Assembly (NCBI RefSeq): GCF_007655135.1
Contig: NC_045134.1
Location: forward strand, 19,678,568 to 19,742,567
DNA length: 64,000 bases
Source: Punica granatum
Taxonomy: Eukaryota; Streptophyta; Magnoliopsida; Myrtales; Lythraceae
Reading direction: 5' to 3'
Shown here: positions 1 through 11,760 of the stretch, piece by piece
Layout of the letters: every line of letters begins with the position of its first letter
Position numbering within the stretch: the first letter of the stretch is position 1
Notes under the pieces: generated by a model
What the model was told of the DNA's origin: nothing
The model's input: the letters and a program-made list of their open reading frames with translations, nothing else
The model's database searches: none
Position numbers and translations under genes: made by a program

Positions 1-1911
1 AACAGACGAGAAAGTCCGCCACTCCATTTGCTTCACAGATGATATGCTTCACCTCAAAATTCGAAACTTTAACCGAGTTTTTCTCCCTTTTACAAGGTTT
101 TTTTTTTGTGTGTGTGTGTATACTACTTAGTTTTCGGAAACTCAATGGTCCTCAACAAATTTAGATTTGAGTTGCATCAGCCCAATTAAAGATAAAGTTC
201 TTTCAATTGTAAATTGTGTTTATTCATAATATTCAAATCTCGAACCAAAGAAATAGATATCAAACTAAGCAGAGGCAGGAGGCTCCCCTGAAACCTACAA
301 CTGGTAACTGCTAACTGCCCCATGAATAACAGATCGAATTGGCCCAAGGTTACGCTTCCCATGGGACAGGCCCATGACTCATGTTCAATTAGGATGGTTT
401 AATTAATTCCATGAGTTTCAGAATCCATATTTTCTTTCTTGCCATTCCCATGGTTTCTTTATACCTTTTGTAGTCCCATATGTTACGCGAGAATGAAATA
501 GAATGAGCATTTCGCCATTTCACTCCATTTTTTTTTTCATTTGATGTCACTTATATGAGTTGGAAAGCTCGTGATAATATTTTTTCTTCAATTTAATAAA
601 ATTAACATTCCTTTAAAGATATAAGAATGATCATTCCCTCATTTTATAAAATCCTTTTCATTCTATTTAATTTCATTATCGCGTACCAATCAGTAGCTTA
701 TTGTCATCGCAAGTACCAGTGTGAATCTCTTTATTTACACACAGTTGTGTTGCATACGATTTCAATCCAGCTGGGCCAAAACAAATTTATAAGAGGATGC
801 AACAAATAAACATGTTGATGATTAATGAAAAAACAAGATCAAATTAACTTTCTTTCATGATTTGATGGGCTAAGCAAAATGTAATTATGAAGAGGAAGTT
901 TCTTCCCCGTAAGACAATAAAGACAGTGACAAGATCTCTCCATTTCACCTGTGGACATGTCCAACTATAAATGAACCAATTGAAAGAGAAGAAGACCATG
1001 GGAATTGAGCCCCCATTAATTGTTTGTGGGGGTGAAAGTTATAAAGGAGAAAAGTGAAAAGCTTCAAATCATTGGTAATATGGTCAAGTCAAATCCTTCA
1101 TTTTCTCTCCCACCACACCAAAAAGCTTCTCCCCTAACCTCAATTGGAAAACCAAGCATTGCCCTTTGCACTCTTAGGTCACTATTTCAACGAGTTGAAA
1201 GATTGAATTATGTATATGTTCCCGTATCTTGACATGGGATGGATCGTTTCGGTACGTATATCGTTCGGCCTGAGATGTTAGTTCGAGAACAAATTACGGG
1301 AAAGATGTTTTGAAAAAATCAGCATTATATTGGACTTTATGGAACTCGTGTTTGATGAATCAGTTCCATGTAACATTGATATGCGGACAAAAGGTCATCA
1401 TAATAGACCTCTCTTACATTGGTTGGATTATATGAACTTGCTTATCAAGAGGTGGGGTTTGGCACATGAATAATTCTGGTGAGCATTTATGATTTTGAAA
1501 GCTCCTGCAATATGGCTAGGGTTAGATAGAACTTAACATTACATTAAGTATATGCATCTATAGGAAAGTGATTTCATATGTTTATTCTGAATTTTGTCCG
1601 TAGAGAGTCCTGATCAAATTTGTCGATTTTAAAAGTTATATGTTAATTGTCGATAAATAAAAAGTATCAGGATGAGTTCACTAAAATAAAAAAAAGTATC
1701 AGAATGATTTTGTGGGATCCACGTTTCAAATTGTAGGTATGCCAAGATCCTCCTCAAAGGGGTCTAAAATAAAGTTGATGCATATCCATCCACATGCATG
1801 CAATTGCTTTGCAGATGCTATTTGGCCAATTTCTTAGATGTGTAGAAAGCAAAAACAATATGACCGGAAAGAAGAAAGCCCACTCAAATAAGAGAAAACC
1901 TAATGATAACG
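1..1911. other. Intergenic, no gene seen
   Basis: AT-rich sequence with a short GT microsatellite near 106-118. The short open frames here (for example 627-809 and 1020-1232) lack recognisable domains and flanking splice or promoter context, so I do not call them genes. Confidence 0.6.
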
Positions 1912-1919
1912 ATTTGAGA

Positions 1920-2123
1920 CAGGGGCGGAGCCAGCATATTAGCAGGGGGCAATTGCCCCCCTGAACTTTAAATTTTTTAAAATATTATTCCAAAAGTATG
2001 TTTATTGTAACATTTTTGCTCCCCTTACCCTCCTAATCTTTGAATTTTTAAAGTTTTACTCCAAAATTATATTTATTATAATATTTTTGCCACTCCTCAA
2101 CAGAAATCCTGACTTCGCCTCTG
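1920..2123. mobile_element. Non-autonomous hAT (Ac/Tip100-type) MITE, 204 bp
   Basis: The left end reads CAGGGGCGGAGCCAG and the right end, read inward on the minus strand, CAGAGGCGAAGTCAG; these are imperfect terminal inverted repeats of the well-known CAGGGGCGGA hAT type. The element is bounded by a perfect 8-bp target-site duplication ATTTGAGA (1912-1919 and 2124-2131), the length expected for hAT. There is no coding capacity; the interior is AT-rich with a duplicated motif around 'TTTATT(G/A)TAA'. Ends are placed to the base from the TSD. Confidence 0.9.
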
Positions 2124-2131
2124 ATTTGAGA

Positions 2132-3060
2132 GATAAGGGAGTTCTATGTGTGTGTGAGTATATATATATCTATATCTATATCGCTCGAAATAAGGGAGTT
2201 CTATCCTACCAAAAATAAATAAATAAATAAGGGAGTTCTAATTCGAAAGCTGAAAAAAAGTAAAAAGAAAATTTAAAATAATAAGAAAAATAAAAACTTA
2301 AGATAGAAGTCAGAGAGACGGGGATACTTTGCCCAAAGTACAAATTAAAGATAGTTCTTTGACTGCCTCGTCTATCCTTCTCAACTCTCAATTAAAAAGG
2401 GGAAAATAGATTTTTTAGGGGGAAAAAAAGGGTTTTTGAAGCTGATCATGATATATAAATACATATCTATAAAAAAAAAAAGAAGACATATAAGTACTTA
2501 TATGTATATATATTATAAAGCAATAAGTCATGGACTCACAGGTAAATATTGCACACGAAAATTTTGTTCAACTCTATTCAAATAATAATAAGTAGAAAAA
2601 AATTGGTTGGTCACTCAAATTTGGATAAGTACGTAAAAAATCGTACGTTTGGTCTTAATTAATAAAGATCTATCCTAATGCCCCCAAGTTAATGTGAGAT
2701 TGTGTTACCTGCCGAAAAGAAAGTGTGAGATTATTGTAATAATTCTCCATCAATTGTTAACCATTTTTTTTATATTCCAGTGATACATGACCCTGTAAAT
2801 TTAACATAATTAGTCAAATAATTACATACATTGCACGTGAAGATAATATAATTCGATACAATATTTTGCAAATTTTTAAAATTATTATTAGCTTTTTCAT
2901 AAACACAAAAACCATATAAGTTTTCAATCTTTAAAACATATATATAAGCCCTCGCAACATTATGTATAACAAATATAAATGATAGAAAATATTGTTCGAA
3001 AAAGTAGGTTTTCTTCATTGGTAATAGGGAATGATCTGTATGCATAACGGTTGAAAATTT
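2132..3060. other. Intergenic, no gene seen
   Basis: AT-rich, with short AT and AAAT microsatellites (about 2158-2180 and 2214-2230). The open frames at 2206-2391 and 2770-3045 on the minus strand are low-complexity and unrecognised. Confidence 0.55.
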
Positions 3061-3069
3061 TTAAAATTA

Positions 3070-3666
3070 TGAAAAATAACATAATATATCTCAACCTTTA
3101 CATCTTATTTTAATGTTATTTCAATGTCTATTTTTTTATGTGGTATCCTAAAATTTATAGTTTGGCTTCAAATCTATTCTGCCTTAAAACTTCCGTCCAT
3201 TTTTGACGGAAAACGCTGACGTGGAGAGTGTATGGGTCATGATATAAGGAAAAAATTACTATATATCCCAACCTTTTTGTTGCTTCTCAATTTTATCTTA
3301 ATCTCTTGATGCTTTGTCAATTTTATCTCAACATTTCGATAGTTTCTCAGTTTTATTCCAACCATTTTATTGTTTTCTCAATATTATCCCAACAAGTTGG
3401 GATAAATTTGAGAAATTATGAAAAGATTGGGATAAAATTGAGAAAAAATAAAAATGTTGAGATAAAATTAAGAAAATATTAAAAGGTTAGGATACATTGA
3501 GCAATTAACGCGCCACGTCAACATTTCCGTTAAAAATGGACGGAATGTTTATGGCGGGATAGATTTGATACTAAGCCACTAACATTAGGATATCTCAGAA
3601 AAAAATCGGTGTTGAGATAGAACCAAGACAACATGTAAAGGTTGAGATATATGGTGTAATTTTTCC
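3070..3666. mobile_element. Palindromic Mutator-type MITE, copy A (597 bp)
   Basis: The two halves are inverted repeats of each other over almost the whole length: the terminal motif ATATATCTCAACCTTTACAT near 3084 returns in reverse complement near 3632-3651. The centre is the small palindrome CCCAAC-AA-GTTGGG at 3388-3401. Each arm carries about 30-bp direct repeats of 'TCAATTTTATC(C/T)(C/T)AAC' (starts at 3287, 3317, 3347, 3378), mirrored in the other arm. An inner pair of end-like sequences (near 3241-3275 and 3480-3500) makes a two-tier palindrome. The flanking 9-mers TTAAAATTA (3061-3069) and TAAATATTA (3667-3675) match at 7 of 9 positions, as for an aged 9-bp TSD. A second copy with a perfect 9-bp TSD lies at 23830-24447. 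Mutator assignment is inferred from TSD length and long TIRs. Confidence 0.8.
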
Positions 3667-3675
3667 TAAATATTA

Positions 3676-6600
3676 ATAGATGAAGCTGAGAGTTGTTTCT
3701 ATTGTTTAATTTAAAATTGGGATGTTAATGTAAGAACTGTAATAAAGAAAAGTAAAATAGAAATTGAGTGAATAGTTCTAGAGATATGCTTATTGGTGTA
3801 ACATGTTAAATATTTGTAATTTCTTATTACACATTCGTATGAAATATTGACTAATTCATCAAGAATAACTGGCAAAGACATTTATATGATGAATCTAAAT
3901 AATATGATGAAATATTTTAATTAAAATATATTATATACAAGCGATAAATAAATTAGTTCATAAACATTGAATATTAAATAAATGAAGTCTTGACACAAGA
4001 AATGAACTAAAATTGTTTTAGATATGTTGAAATGTAAAAAAAAAAATACAGATGAAAAGTGTACTACAAATTAAAAGTACGTATAACTAGAAGCAATAAC
4101 ATTGAAATTATGAAAAATGGAAAGAGATTTGTACTTTCATTGTAGTTATAAATCAGAGATTATAGAAGTGAAAATTATGAGTACTCTACAAAAAGACCGA
4201 TGATGTAACTAATCATTGGCCACTGTGATCGGTGATAAAGGTCTTTGAAGATGGTAAACAATAATGGTTATTTTAACAGAGATTCGAGTGGTTAGAATTG
4301 GCTCATTTCGAACCTTCAACTATCTTAATTTTGACATATATAGTCTATAAAATAATAATAATATATGAGGATCACATTTGTAGCAAACTTTTGAAATCAT
4401 AGGTTTTTTTTTCGTAATAACTGAAATGTTAAATCAGATTTTCAATTTGGCGAAATTTTGAACTTTTTAAGCAATTATTTCCTAAAATTATGAAGAACGT
4501 TTTTCTTTATTTTTTTTTTCTGAATATCTCTATAGAGATAATTCTTTCTACCGATCTCAATTGCCTTTAAGCTTAGGTTTGTTACTCATATATACATGTA
4601 TATATATATATATATATATTGGTAGTACTTGTATGTACCCTGATATGAATATTATCTTTCTTTCGATCGCAATAGAGTGAGTAAAATCCGGAATAAAGTG
4701 GATTTAACTAGGACAGAGTTGTAAACGGAGTGTATATACCCTTTTTTATAATCGAAAATACAATGGGACAGAGTTTGGGGGAATGATAAGTGCTGGTGCT
4801 TAACCTAAACAGAAGAAGTTACGTTTTTCAAGCAGTTATCCCTAACCACCTTATACATCCTAAAATACGTACTACTAGTGCTAGCCGCACCCATCCACGA
4901 TCATTCTTGTCCGTGGCCACCTTGTCCATGCCACCAAGGTCCCATCAACCATGCACTGGCCCTTATTGCTACTGCCCATGCACCGCGTTCACCACCAACC
5001 ACACTGCCAACGGCAGCCTCCTTCGACCACCACTGTCGTCGGCGAGCATGTTCGCCACTGGCTACCATAGACACCACTACCATTGCCAACCATTGTCGTT
5101 GGCAACCACCACAAATGACGCCTCTCTTGATCATCGCAGGTCACAGCCATCCGCAATTCACTAGCTTAAAACTGTTGGTTGAAACATCACCAGTCTTCCA
5201 GAGCGAAAAACCACTTAGTCGTTTTTGTTTTATCTTAGCTACTAATCTGTCTTGCATCTAGTACATGATCATTGTGTAATCCCCAGAATCCACACATTGA
5301 CTTTATAATATGATTGGTAGATTTGTGATGTCCAATGAATCCAAATCGTACCCTATGTCTTCAGCTAATTACTTTTTTCCCGCAATTAGCCCGCGGTATT
5401 AGCTACACACTATCATTTATAACCGTATAAATCTCCCTCATTTTGTTGCAATCCTATCCTCATCCAAAATCCTATGTCCTATTTGCTTTCCAAAATAGCT
5501 TCGCGCATATTAATTTATGACAAGGAAATGGAAAGAGAAGAAAAGGATCGATGTTCACATCAAATCTCACAGTGCAAATAATTAATAGGGTAGTTCCACC
5601 CATATTATCAACACATTCCTCTTCGTCTTTCAATCTCAAGAAAAAAAAATGAAAATCTAATTAAACCAAAATGAAAATAAAAAAAGGTTTCACAACCTGA
5701 TCGTCAATGCAGTGATCCCATATCACATACTTACACATTGAACCGTTACAAGTGAAATATTATGATGTTCAAATAATAATTCAACATGAAATATTTGCCG
5801 GATACTCTATTTCAGGCACAGGGTAATTACGCGAACAGATACCTCAGGATGGCCAAGGGGGATTCATGACACATTTTGTCTCCAACCCAATGGAATCGAG
5901 CGAGAGGATAAGGTGCCAATGCCACGCAAAGCAAAGATCAGGTAATCATATAAAAAATTCATCATATCTTCTCTTTTTTTTCACTACAAAAGAGATCAGT
6001 GAGTTTAATAGAAGAAAATAAAAATCTAAACAAAAGGGTACAAGTTTGTGAGATTTGAACTTAGAAATCTTGATTGTCCCTCCTTTCCCAACTTCATCAT
6101 ATCTTTATTTGTAAATCCAAGTCATTTTTTTTGGGTGAATAAATTCAAGTCATTTATATGTAGATTGTGTTAGTTTTCTTTTCCTAGTTTGAAGTACTCC
6201 TGTTCGATGATTACATACCCATTTTAGCATGCAGCCCGAGATTATTGAATTTTTTTTTCTTTCAGGATAATAAGTATTGGCTACTTACTAGATATTGTTG
6301 GGGTTAAGGCCTTCATCATATATAACCCACTTCAGTGTTACATGGATTAGGAATTATGCTAGAGTTTTTAATTTCATGAATCACTTATTTATATGTGAAG
6401 TACGTGAGGCCATATCATAATAACTTCAGGAGGTCAATCTTAATTTTCAATAGTAATTGATCCCGTACGTACGTCACCTCATACTTTGTATTCTGATAAG
6501 AACAGATCCTAATATCAATTTTTATTTTATTTTTTTATGAATAAAGGTAGGAGTTTTTTGGGTTTCATGACAACCTGATCCTTCACCGGGCTACGATCCA

Positions 6601-6755
6601 AGTAAACCATCTGGACCATACTTATTAGAATTACCGTTAACTAATTCTCACAACCTCCCAATAAGATTTCAACCCGAAACCTCAAGATGAGAGGTAATTA
6701 ATGCAAACTTGCCATACGAGATAACTTCTTATTGGTCAACTTTTATATTACTAGC
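3676..6755. other. Intergenic; low-complexity patches, no supported gene
   Basis: Contains an AT microsatellite (about 4592-4619). Between about 4870 and 5160 lies a GC-richer CCA/CAC-rich stretch that leaves all frames open, including overlapping frames on both strands; this is compositional and I do not call a gene. The part at about 6530-6740, read on the minus strand, has a B-box-like GGGTTGAAATC and may be another SINE-like repeat. Confidence 0.5.
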
Positions 6756-6756
6756 C

Positions 6757-7440
6757 AACGTATTCGCGCTTTACGCGAGTTTATTATATGTGAAAATTTT
6801 CACATTTGATTGATAATGGGCTTATGAAATAAGCCAATCAATTATCCATTTTACAATAATAATAATAATAATAATAATATTTTCCAAGCAATCATTCCAT
6901 TTGATGGATAACGGGCTTATAAAATAGTATTATCCCATTTGACACTGGACTTTCGAAGAAGTAGTAGTAGTACTAATTATTATTTGTTAATAATAATAAT
7001 AACGATAACTCAAGAAAATATCCATTTTATAATAATAATAATAATAGTTTTCCAACAATTATCCCATTCGATTGACAATTGGCTTACGTAATAATAATAA
7101 CAATAATAAGTTATAGAATTGTATTAAACGTGGCACTCCACGAGTTATTGAATGAGGGGTTTTCATTTACTGATTTTGTACAAATGATAAAGAATGATGA
7201 ATGCCCCAACAATTATATATTATACATAAATTGATTGATAATGGACTTACAGATAGTAGTAATAGTAATGATGATGATGACGACGACGACGACGACAACA
7301 ATAATAATAGGTTATAGAAATGTATTAAGTGTGGCATTCCAAGAGTCGTAGAATAAGAGACCTACATTCATAGTATTTGTGCAAATGGCAAAGAATCGTG
7401 AATGGCCCATCAATTATATATTATCTATAAATTGAGGGTA
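6757..7440. repeat. Imperfect tandem duplication with AAT/GAC microsatellites
   Basis: Repeated segments of about 210 bp: a block with 'AATAATAA(T/G)G(T)TTATAGAA' followed by 'GTATTAA(A/G)(C/T)GTGGCA' occurs near 7095-7215 and again near 7300-7430. Related shorter blocks with 'TTGATTGATAATGGGCTTA' and 'TATCCATTTTA(C/T)AATAAT' lie at 6808-7080. Microsatellites (AAT)n at about 6857-6882 and 7029-7046, and (GAC)n at about 7278-7296, sit inside the units. It starts with a 'TATTCGCGCTTTACGCGAG' motif. No coding potential is seen. Confidence 0.55.
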
Positions 7441-7690
7441 AGCATCAAAAGGGGGCCATCGACCGCTCTTTCATTCGAACACAATGAGTTCCTTTCTTAG
7501 CCTTTTGTGCTTTTACTTGCACTAGGGGAAATTTGTAGGACAATTGCCCTAAAACGAGTCAACTTTGGGGGACCCTACAACCTTTAAAAGTAGGTCGTTG
7601 CTATTTGGCTAGAGCCTATTTTGCAAGGGTACCCGCAGGAGCATCATATCGCCCATTTCAAGTACGGTCCTTCACTTAATTAATGATACA

Positions 7691-7836
7691 TGCATATTTA
7701 CTGTATGTTTGAGAGTCGAATTTGGAGAGAGAGAGAGGGAGAGTATTTCCCTTATTTGGGAGATTTATTTGAGAGACAGGAAAGGGAGAAGAACGGATTT
7801 GGAGGGAAACACTCTCCATCCATTTCCCTCCATTAT
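7691..7836. repeat. Purine-rich repeat remnant, related to 19476-19606
   Basis: A strongly strand-skewed stretch rich in GGAGAG/GGGAGA with motifs TGTTTGAGAG and TTATTTGGGAGATTT. The complementary skew and the same CTCCCAAACA words occur at 19476-19606, so both look like remains of one miniature-element family. It ends at the TAA where the Harbinger element has inserted. No TSD of its own could be found. Confidence 0.4.
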
Positions 7837-8015
7837 TAATGGCCCGTTTGAAATGTAAGAGTGATTTTAGAATCGCGATTTGATTTTGACTCTACCCATA
7901 ATAAAATAAATTATACTAATCAAAGTCAACATAATGGGCCCCACACATACATATTTACACCATTCCATTTTAATACAACTCCATAATTACAATATTCTCA
8001 ACACCATTCATTTAT

Positions 8016-9424
8016 TTACATGTTAAGATGTTCCCCCCTTTCAGCGTGCCATATTTGATTTGCAATACGGTCCCGTACTGCATCCATCGCCCTACTCCTC
8101 ATGTCCACATCATTTCGGATTCCATTTTGGTGAGGAGGGTTGTGGAATTCATCGTAATATTGCCATGCATCACCATACTCCGCAAATAATCTATCATGAT
8201 AATTATTGATACGAATAAAAATTATGCAACATAAAGCAGACTTGCGCAATTAGAACTTGCCGAATCGGTCTGAAGTTCGACATTCTTCGCAGTATTGCAA
8301 ATCTATTCTTCAGAACACCGAAGCACCGTTCTATTACATTACAAACGGATGCGTGTCGCTGATTAAACAGCTCTTCCTTCGTCGTTGGAGGATTGTCATT
8401 ATTAAAGTCACTGCGATGATACCGTTGGCCTTTGTAAGGTGCCAAATAACCGGGAATATTTGGGAAGCCCGCATCAACTACATAATATTGTTCTGCATGC
8501 ACACATGTACAAACAATATATATGTAGTTGCAACACTTTTTATCGAAATGCAATAGAACTTGACAAAACAACGTGGTATCTGAGCCCGAACAACTTACCA
8601 CCTCGTGGTGCGGGAAATTCAGGTAACGTTGCGGCATCTGAAAGTATTCTTGAGTCGTGTGCTGAACCCTCCTATCCGGACATGACATAGGTGAAGATCA
8701 TTTGATGTGAATAGATAGCAAGAACATTTTGCGCAATTTCACCATTTCGATCGCGATACGCGCCTCTCACCGAAGCTGGCATGATAGCAGGAACATGTGT
8801 TCCATCCATTGCCCCGATGCAATGCTGCAATAATAATAAAATTCAGGTAACGTTTTGTAGTACATGTAATAACAGAATGGACATGATTTTCGTATGAGAC
8901 ATTCTGGTTACCCTAAAGAATGGGTACCACTGTCGGCACCTCCGAATTTCGGGTTGCTCCTCTACGTTCCTAGGTCTTACGTACGTTGCCACCAAGGATT
9001 GCATTCCTTCAAGTATTAAATTGAATACACGGCTGACAGTCTCCTTGGAATGCTGGAAGCGTTCGGCAATAACGAATAGTCGAGTACTATGTGCAACTAC
9101 GAGCAAGAACATTCCGAGCATCTCCTCGACGGTCATACCATGCTCGGTATTTCGAATGTTACAGTTTTCTCTTAATGTGTCGCACAAATTATGAAATAGG
9201 TAAGGCTCCATCCTGAAATTCTCAAAACACTGTGTGTCATTGGAAAGCACTTCGTGAATGTACTCTCTGCCTCTTAGACGTGAAGTTCTACATGGACGTC
9301 TACGGGGGACATGTTCAGATGCTGCTGCCTGTACAAACAGAAGGACAGCCAAATCTAGTGGGTTGTAGTCGTCGTTGCCACTTGAGTCATCATCATATCG
9401 TGCTGAGTTTCCGGCGATTGTCAT
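8016..9424 (-). pseudogene. PIF/Harbinger transposase (HARBI1-like DDE nuclease), broken
   Basis: Three exons are predicted on the minus strand: 9424-8912, 8824-8599 and 8492-8016, with GT-AG introns at 8911-8825 and 8598-8493 and consistent phases. The enzyme would cut and move the element. All three acidic catalytic positions are visible: D in AMDGTHVP (exon 2), D in VVDAGFPN (exon 3) and E in VIERCFGVLKNRF (exon 3). It is inactive as read. An in-frame TAG (minus strand at 8674-8672) replaces the Trp expected after YVMSG, and an extra T in a T-run near 8216-8222 shifts the frame just after MLHNF, so the C-terminal part (RINNYHDRLFAEYGD) continues in another frame to 8016. I chose the ATG at 9424 because it opens the conserved part; the open frame extends upstream without clear homology. 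Confidence 0.85.
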
Positions 9425-9685
9425 CGTGTCTTCCGTTAAAGTTGATGGACTATAGCGACAAACAACGGAACAGATTATCAAAATATATTTGCAGAAAGGA
9501 ATAATGCACGAACGACTGTAACATAAATAGGAAGTATAGAGGGACACATAACAAAGATTCTGACAAAGCAAATAGTCAAGCAGGTTAAAACACAGCAAAT
9601 ACAAAATGTTTCGAGAATGCAGTCATAAAAGGAAAGTAGACAAGTATATAACAAACGCAGTGTTAGAAGGGGGAGCGTTCGGCCT

Positions 9686-10694
9686 TCAACTTGCAACAAG
9701 GCGTCGTAACCATTCGCGCCGAGCTTTATCGAACATGCGCACAAACGCACGACGCCAACGCTCATCCTCAGTAATACGGCCGAGACCAGCAAAATACTCA
9801 TTCATTGAAATTGTTTCCCGCATTTCGTTGAGCACATCAACGGCTTCCTCGATGCTGTGCTTCTCTGGTTTCTCGGGGCTCGTCACAGACTTGCTCTTCT
9901 TTGACTCCGGATGAGTAGATATTTTGGCTTTGTCCATTTTGTTCATACTTTCCCAGTACAAGTCGATCAGCTCCTGCATCTGCGAGTTCGTGTTCGAACC
10001 TCTCTTCCTGCCGCGTCGCTTGAACCCTGTAACGACAGGGTCATCAAGCTCACGAGCCGCGTCATTACTGTCGCCGGATCCCTCTTCAAGATCAATAGGT
10101 TCTTTCCCACGGCTGTTGCGGCCTGCTAGAAACTGCTCTTCCATCCGTGCATAAGATCGAGGGCTCTTAGGTGGCTCAGTGGAAGAAATTCGTAGACCAC
10201 CTGTTGCTATAGCAGATCTGTACAATAGATGAAGGGCTTCATAATGCTTGCAGCCTTTTGCCCGGAAAATCTTGAAGTTGCTGTGCCTCTGCATGTTAGT
10301 CGCGAGCAAATGTACTTAATAATGACAACTCTGCCAAAAAAAAAACGTGTGTAAATGTGAAGATTTATCGTTATTGTACCTTGATGAACTTGTCCCAAAT
10401 ATCAGGACTCGCCTTGACAGTGTTGGTCTGCTCATCCCAACCTACTCCAGTGTGCTGAATGAGCTCTGTGAACTGATTGTACTGACTCTTCAGCCGCCGT
10501 GCTTTTGTCCTCAACTTGTCCGTGCCAAGAGTCACACCAGGAAATTTCTATTCCAGTTCTGTATTCATCTGTTCCCAGTCCTTCCATTTCCAAGAAGATG
10601 TGTGCGTCCTTTGGAACTTATCAACCATGATGTCGATTAAAGCTTCCTCGAGCTGGTCAGTCCACTCAACTATACCTTCACCCTTGGGAGCCAT
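9686..10694 (-). pseudogene. Harbinger ORF1: Myb/SANT-like DNA-binding protein, broken
   Basis: Two exons on the minus strand, 10694-10380 and 10288-9686, with a GT-AG intron (10379-10289) in phase 0. Exon 1 starts MAPKGEGIVEWTDQLEEALI and contains the trihelix/Myb-like pattern with well-spaced Trp residues (VEWTDQ, SSWKWKDW, GVGWDEQ, DIWDKFIK) known as a Myb/SANT-like domain. Exon 2 has the FRAKGCKHYEALHLLY segment, an acidic linker, a basic GFKRRGRKRGS patch (a likely nuclear signal) and a helical C-terminus. In this superfamily such a protein binds the TIRs together with the transposase. Codon 49 is an in-frame TAG (minus strand at 10550-10548), so no full-length product is expected. It lies next to and in the same orientation as the transposase. 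Confidence 0.8.
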
Positions 10695-11530
10695 CTCAGA
10701 GAGAACTTATCAAGCACATACAACAATCAAGGTTAACAAGGAACATATCCATATAGAGGCGATGCACAAAAAATCAGTCATACAAGCAAGGCACAACAAA
10801 GAACTATCGTACAGATGAGGAACCCAAAATCATACATAGAAGCAGCTCGAAGGCAACGATTGATGTTCGCAACTGGATCAGCTAACATCAGGACTAATTA
10901 ATGCGAGAGAACAGGCAAGTCTGTAATATGTTACCTGTAAGCACAGTAAGTAGCTATTATAGAAACAACTATGCCTCTGAATAAGGCCAAATTTACGCAG
11001 TTTAGGTAAATAACATGTTCGGCAAATCAAAAGCTTGCATCTTCTCGAAATCTGAAAGTATCAGCATCACTACTCAAGTAGTGTTACTAGTTGATAGTCA
11101 AGGTAACACTGCTGCAACCAATTAAGCTCACAGACAAGAGAGTAGCATTCACAATAATACCTAACAACAACAGAACATAAAACCAACGTGTGGGCTTTCT
11201 CCACTGCTACCAGCTAATGAAAATACAGGACTAAACATTGCAGACATGTAAGAATCAGTCATACAAGCAAGAATCAGTCATACAAGCAACGCAGAACTAG
11301 GCGATTGCAGACATGTAATACAGTTTTCGGCAGAGCAAGAACATTTCGAAACCCTAATTCAGGTAACGTTTCCAGACCAATCGCAATTCGAAATTCTAAC
11401 AGAGACCAAAGAGTCGGAGAAAATACCTTGTTCTGTTGCTGTGCGGTATTTCGGAGCGCAATGGCAGCTTAAGAAGACGCTCGGTAGGTAGGGGCCCGAA
11501 GCTATCGTTCAGGTAGCTGTGCTCACTCTG

Positions 11531-11760
11531 ACAGGGGAGGAGATGCAGGAGTCGAGGGGAACAAAAGGCCGGCTTCACTCTCCAGCTGACGGGTGGGCGT
11601 TCTCGATTATTGGCACTGTCGTCAGGATCAGAAGTCGTTGACGAAGAAGAAATCAAGATGTTCGAGGGGCCGGGGCGACAGGGGAGGCGATGCAGGAGTC
11701 GCGGGGAGGTAGGGCCGGCTTCAATGTCCAGCTGACGGGTGGGCTTTCTCAATTGAAGGT
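11531..11760. repeat. Direct repeat (~147-bp period) in the Harbinger leader
   Basis: The block starting ACAGGGGAGG-GATGCAGGAGTCG at 11531 recurs at 11678, each followed by GGCCGGCTTCA and CAGCTGACGGGTGGGC. The minus strand is open over 11971-11396 (a Ser/Pro-rich, low-complexity 191-codon frame). I regard that frame as leader sequence of the Myb-like gene, not as a separate gene, because it shows no domain and is made partly of this duplication. Confidence 0.6.

Noticed and set aside
4790..5261. Overlapping open frames of 124-127 codons on the + strand and 77 codons on the minus strand
   Set aside because: They arise from a CCA/CAC-rich stretch that opens several frames on both strands. There is no domain, no splice context and no recognisable homology.
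6857..7296. Regularly spaced short repeats, considered as an array
   Set aside because: These are AAT and GAC microsatellites inside a plant tandem duplication, not spacer-repeat units of a CRISPR type.
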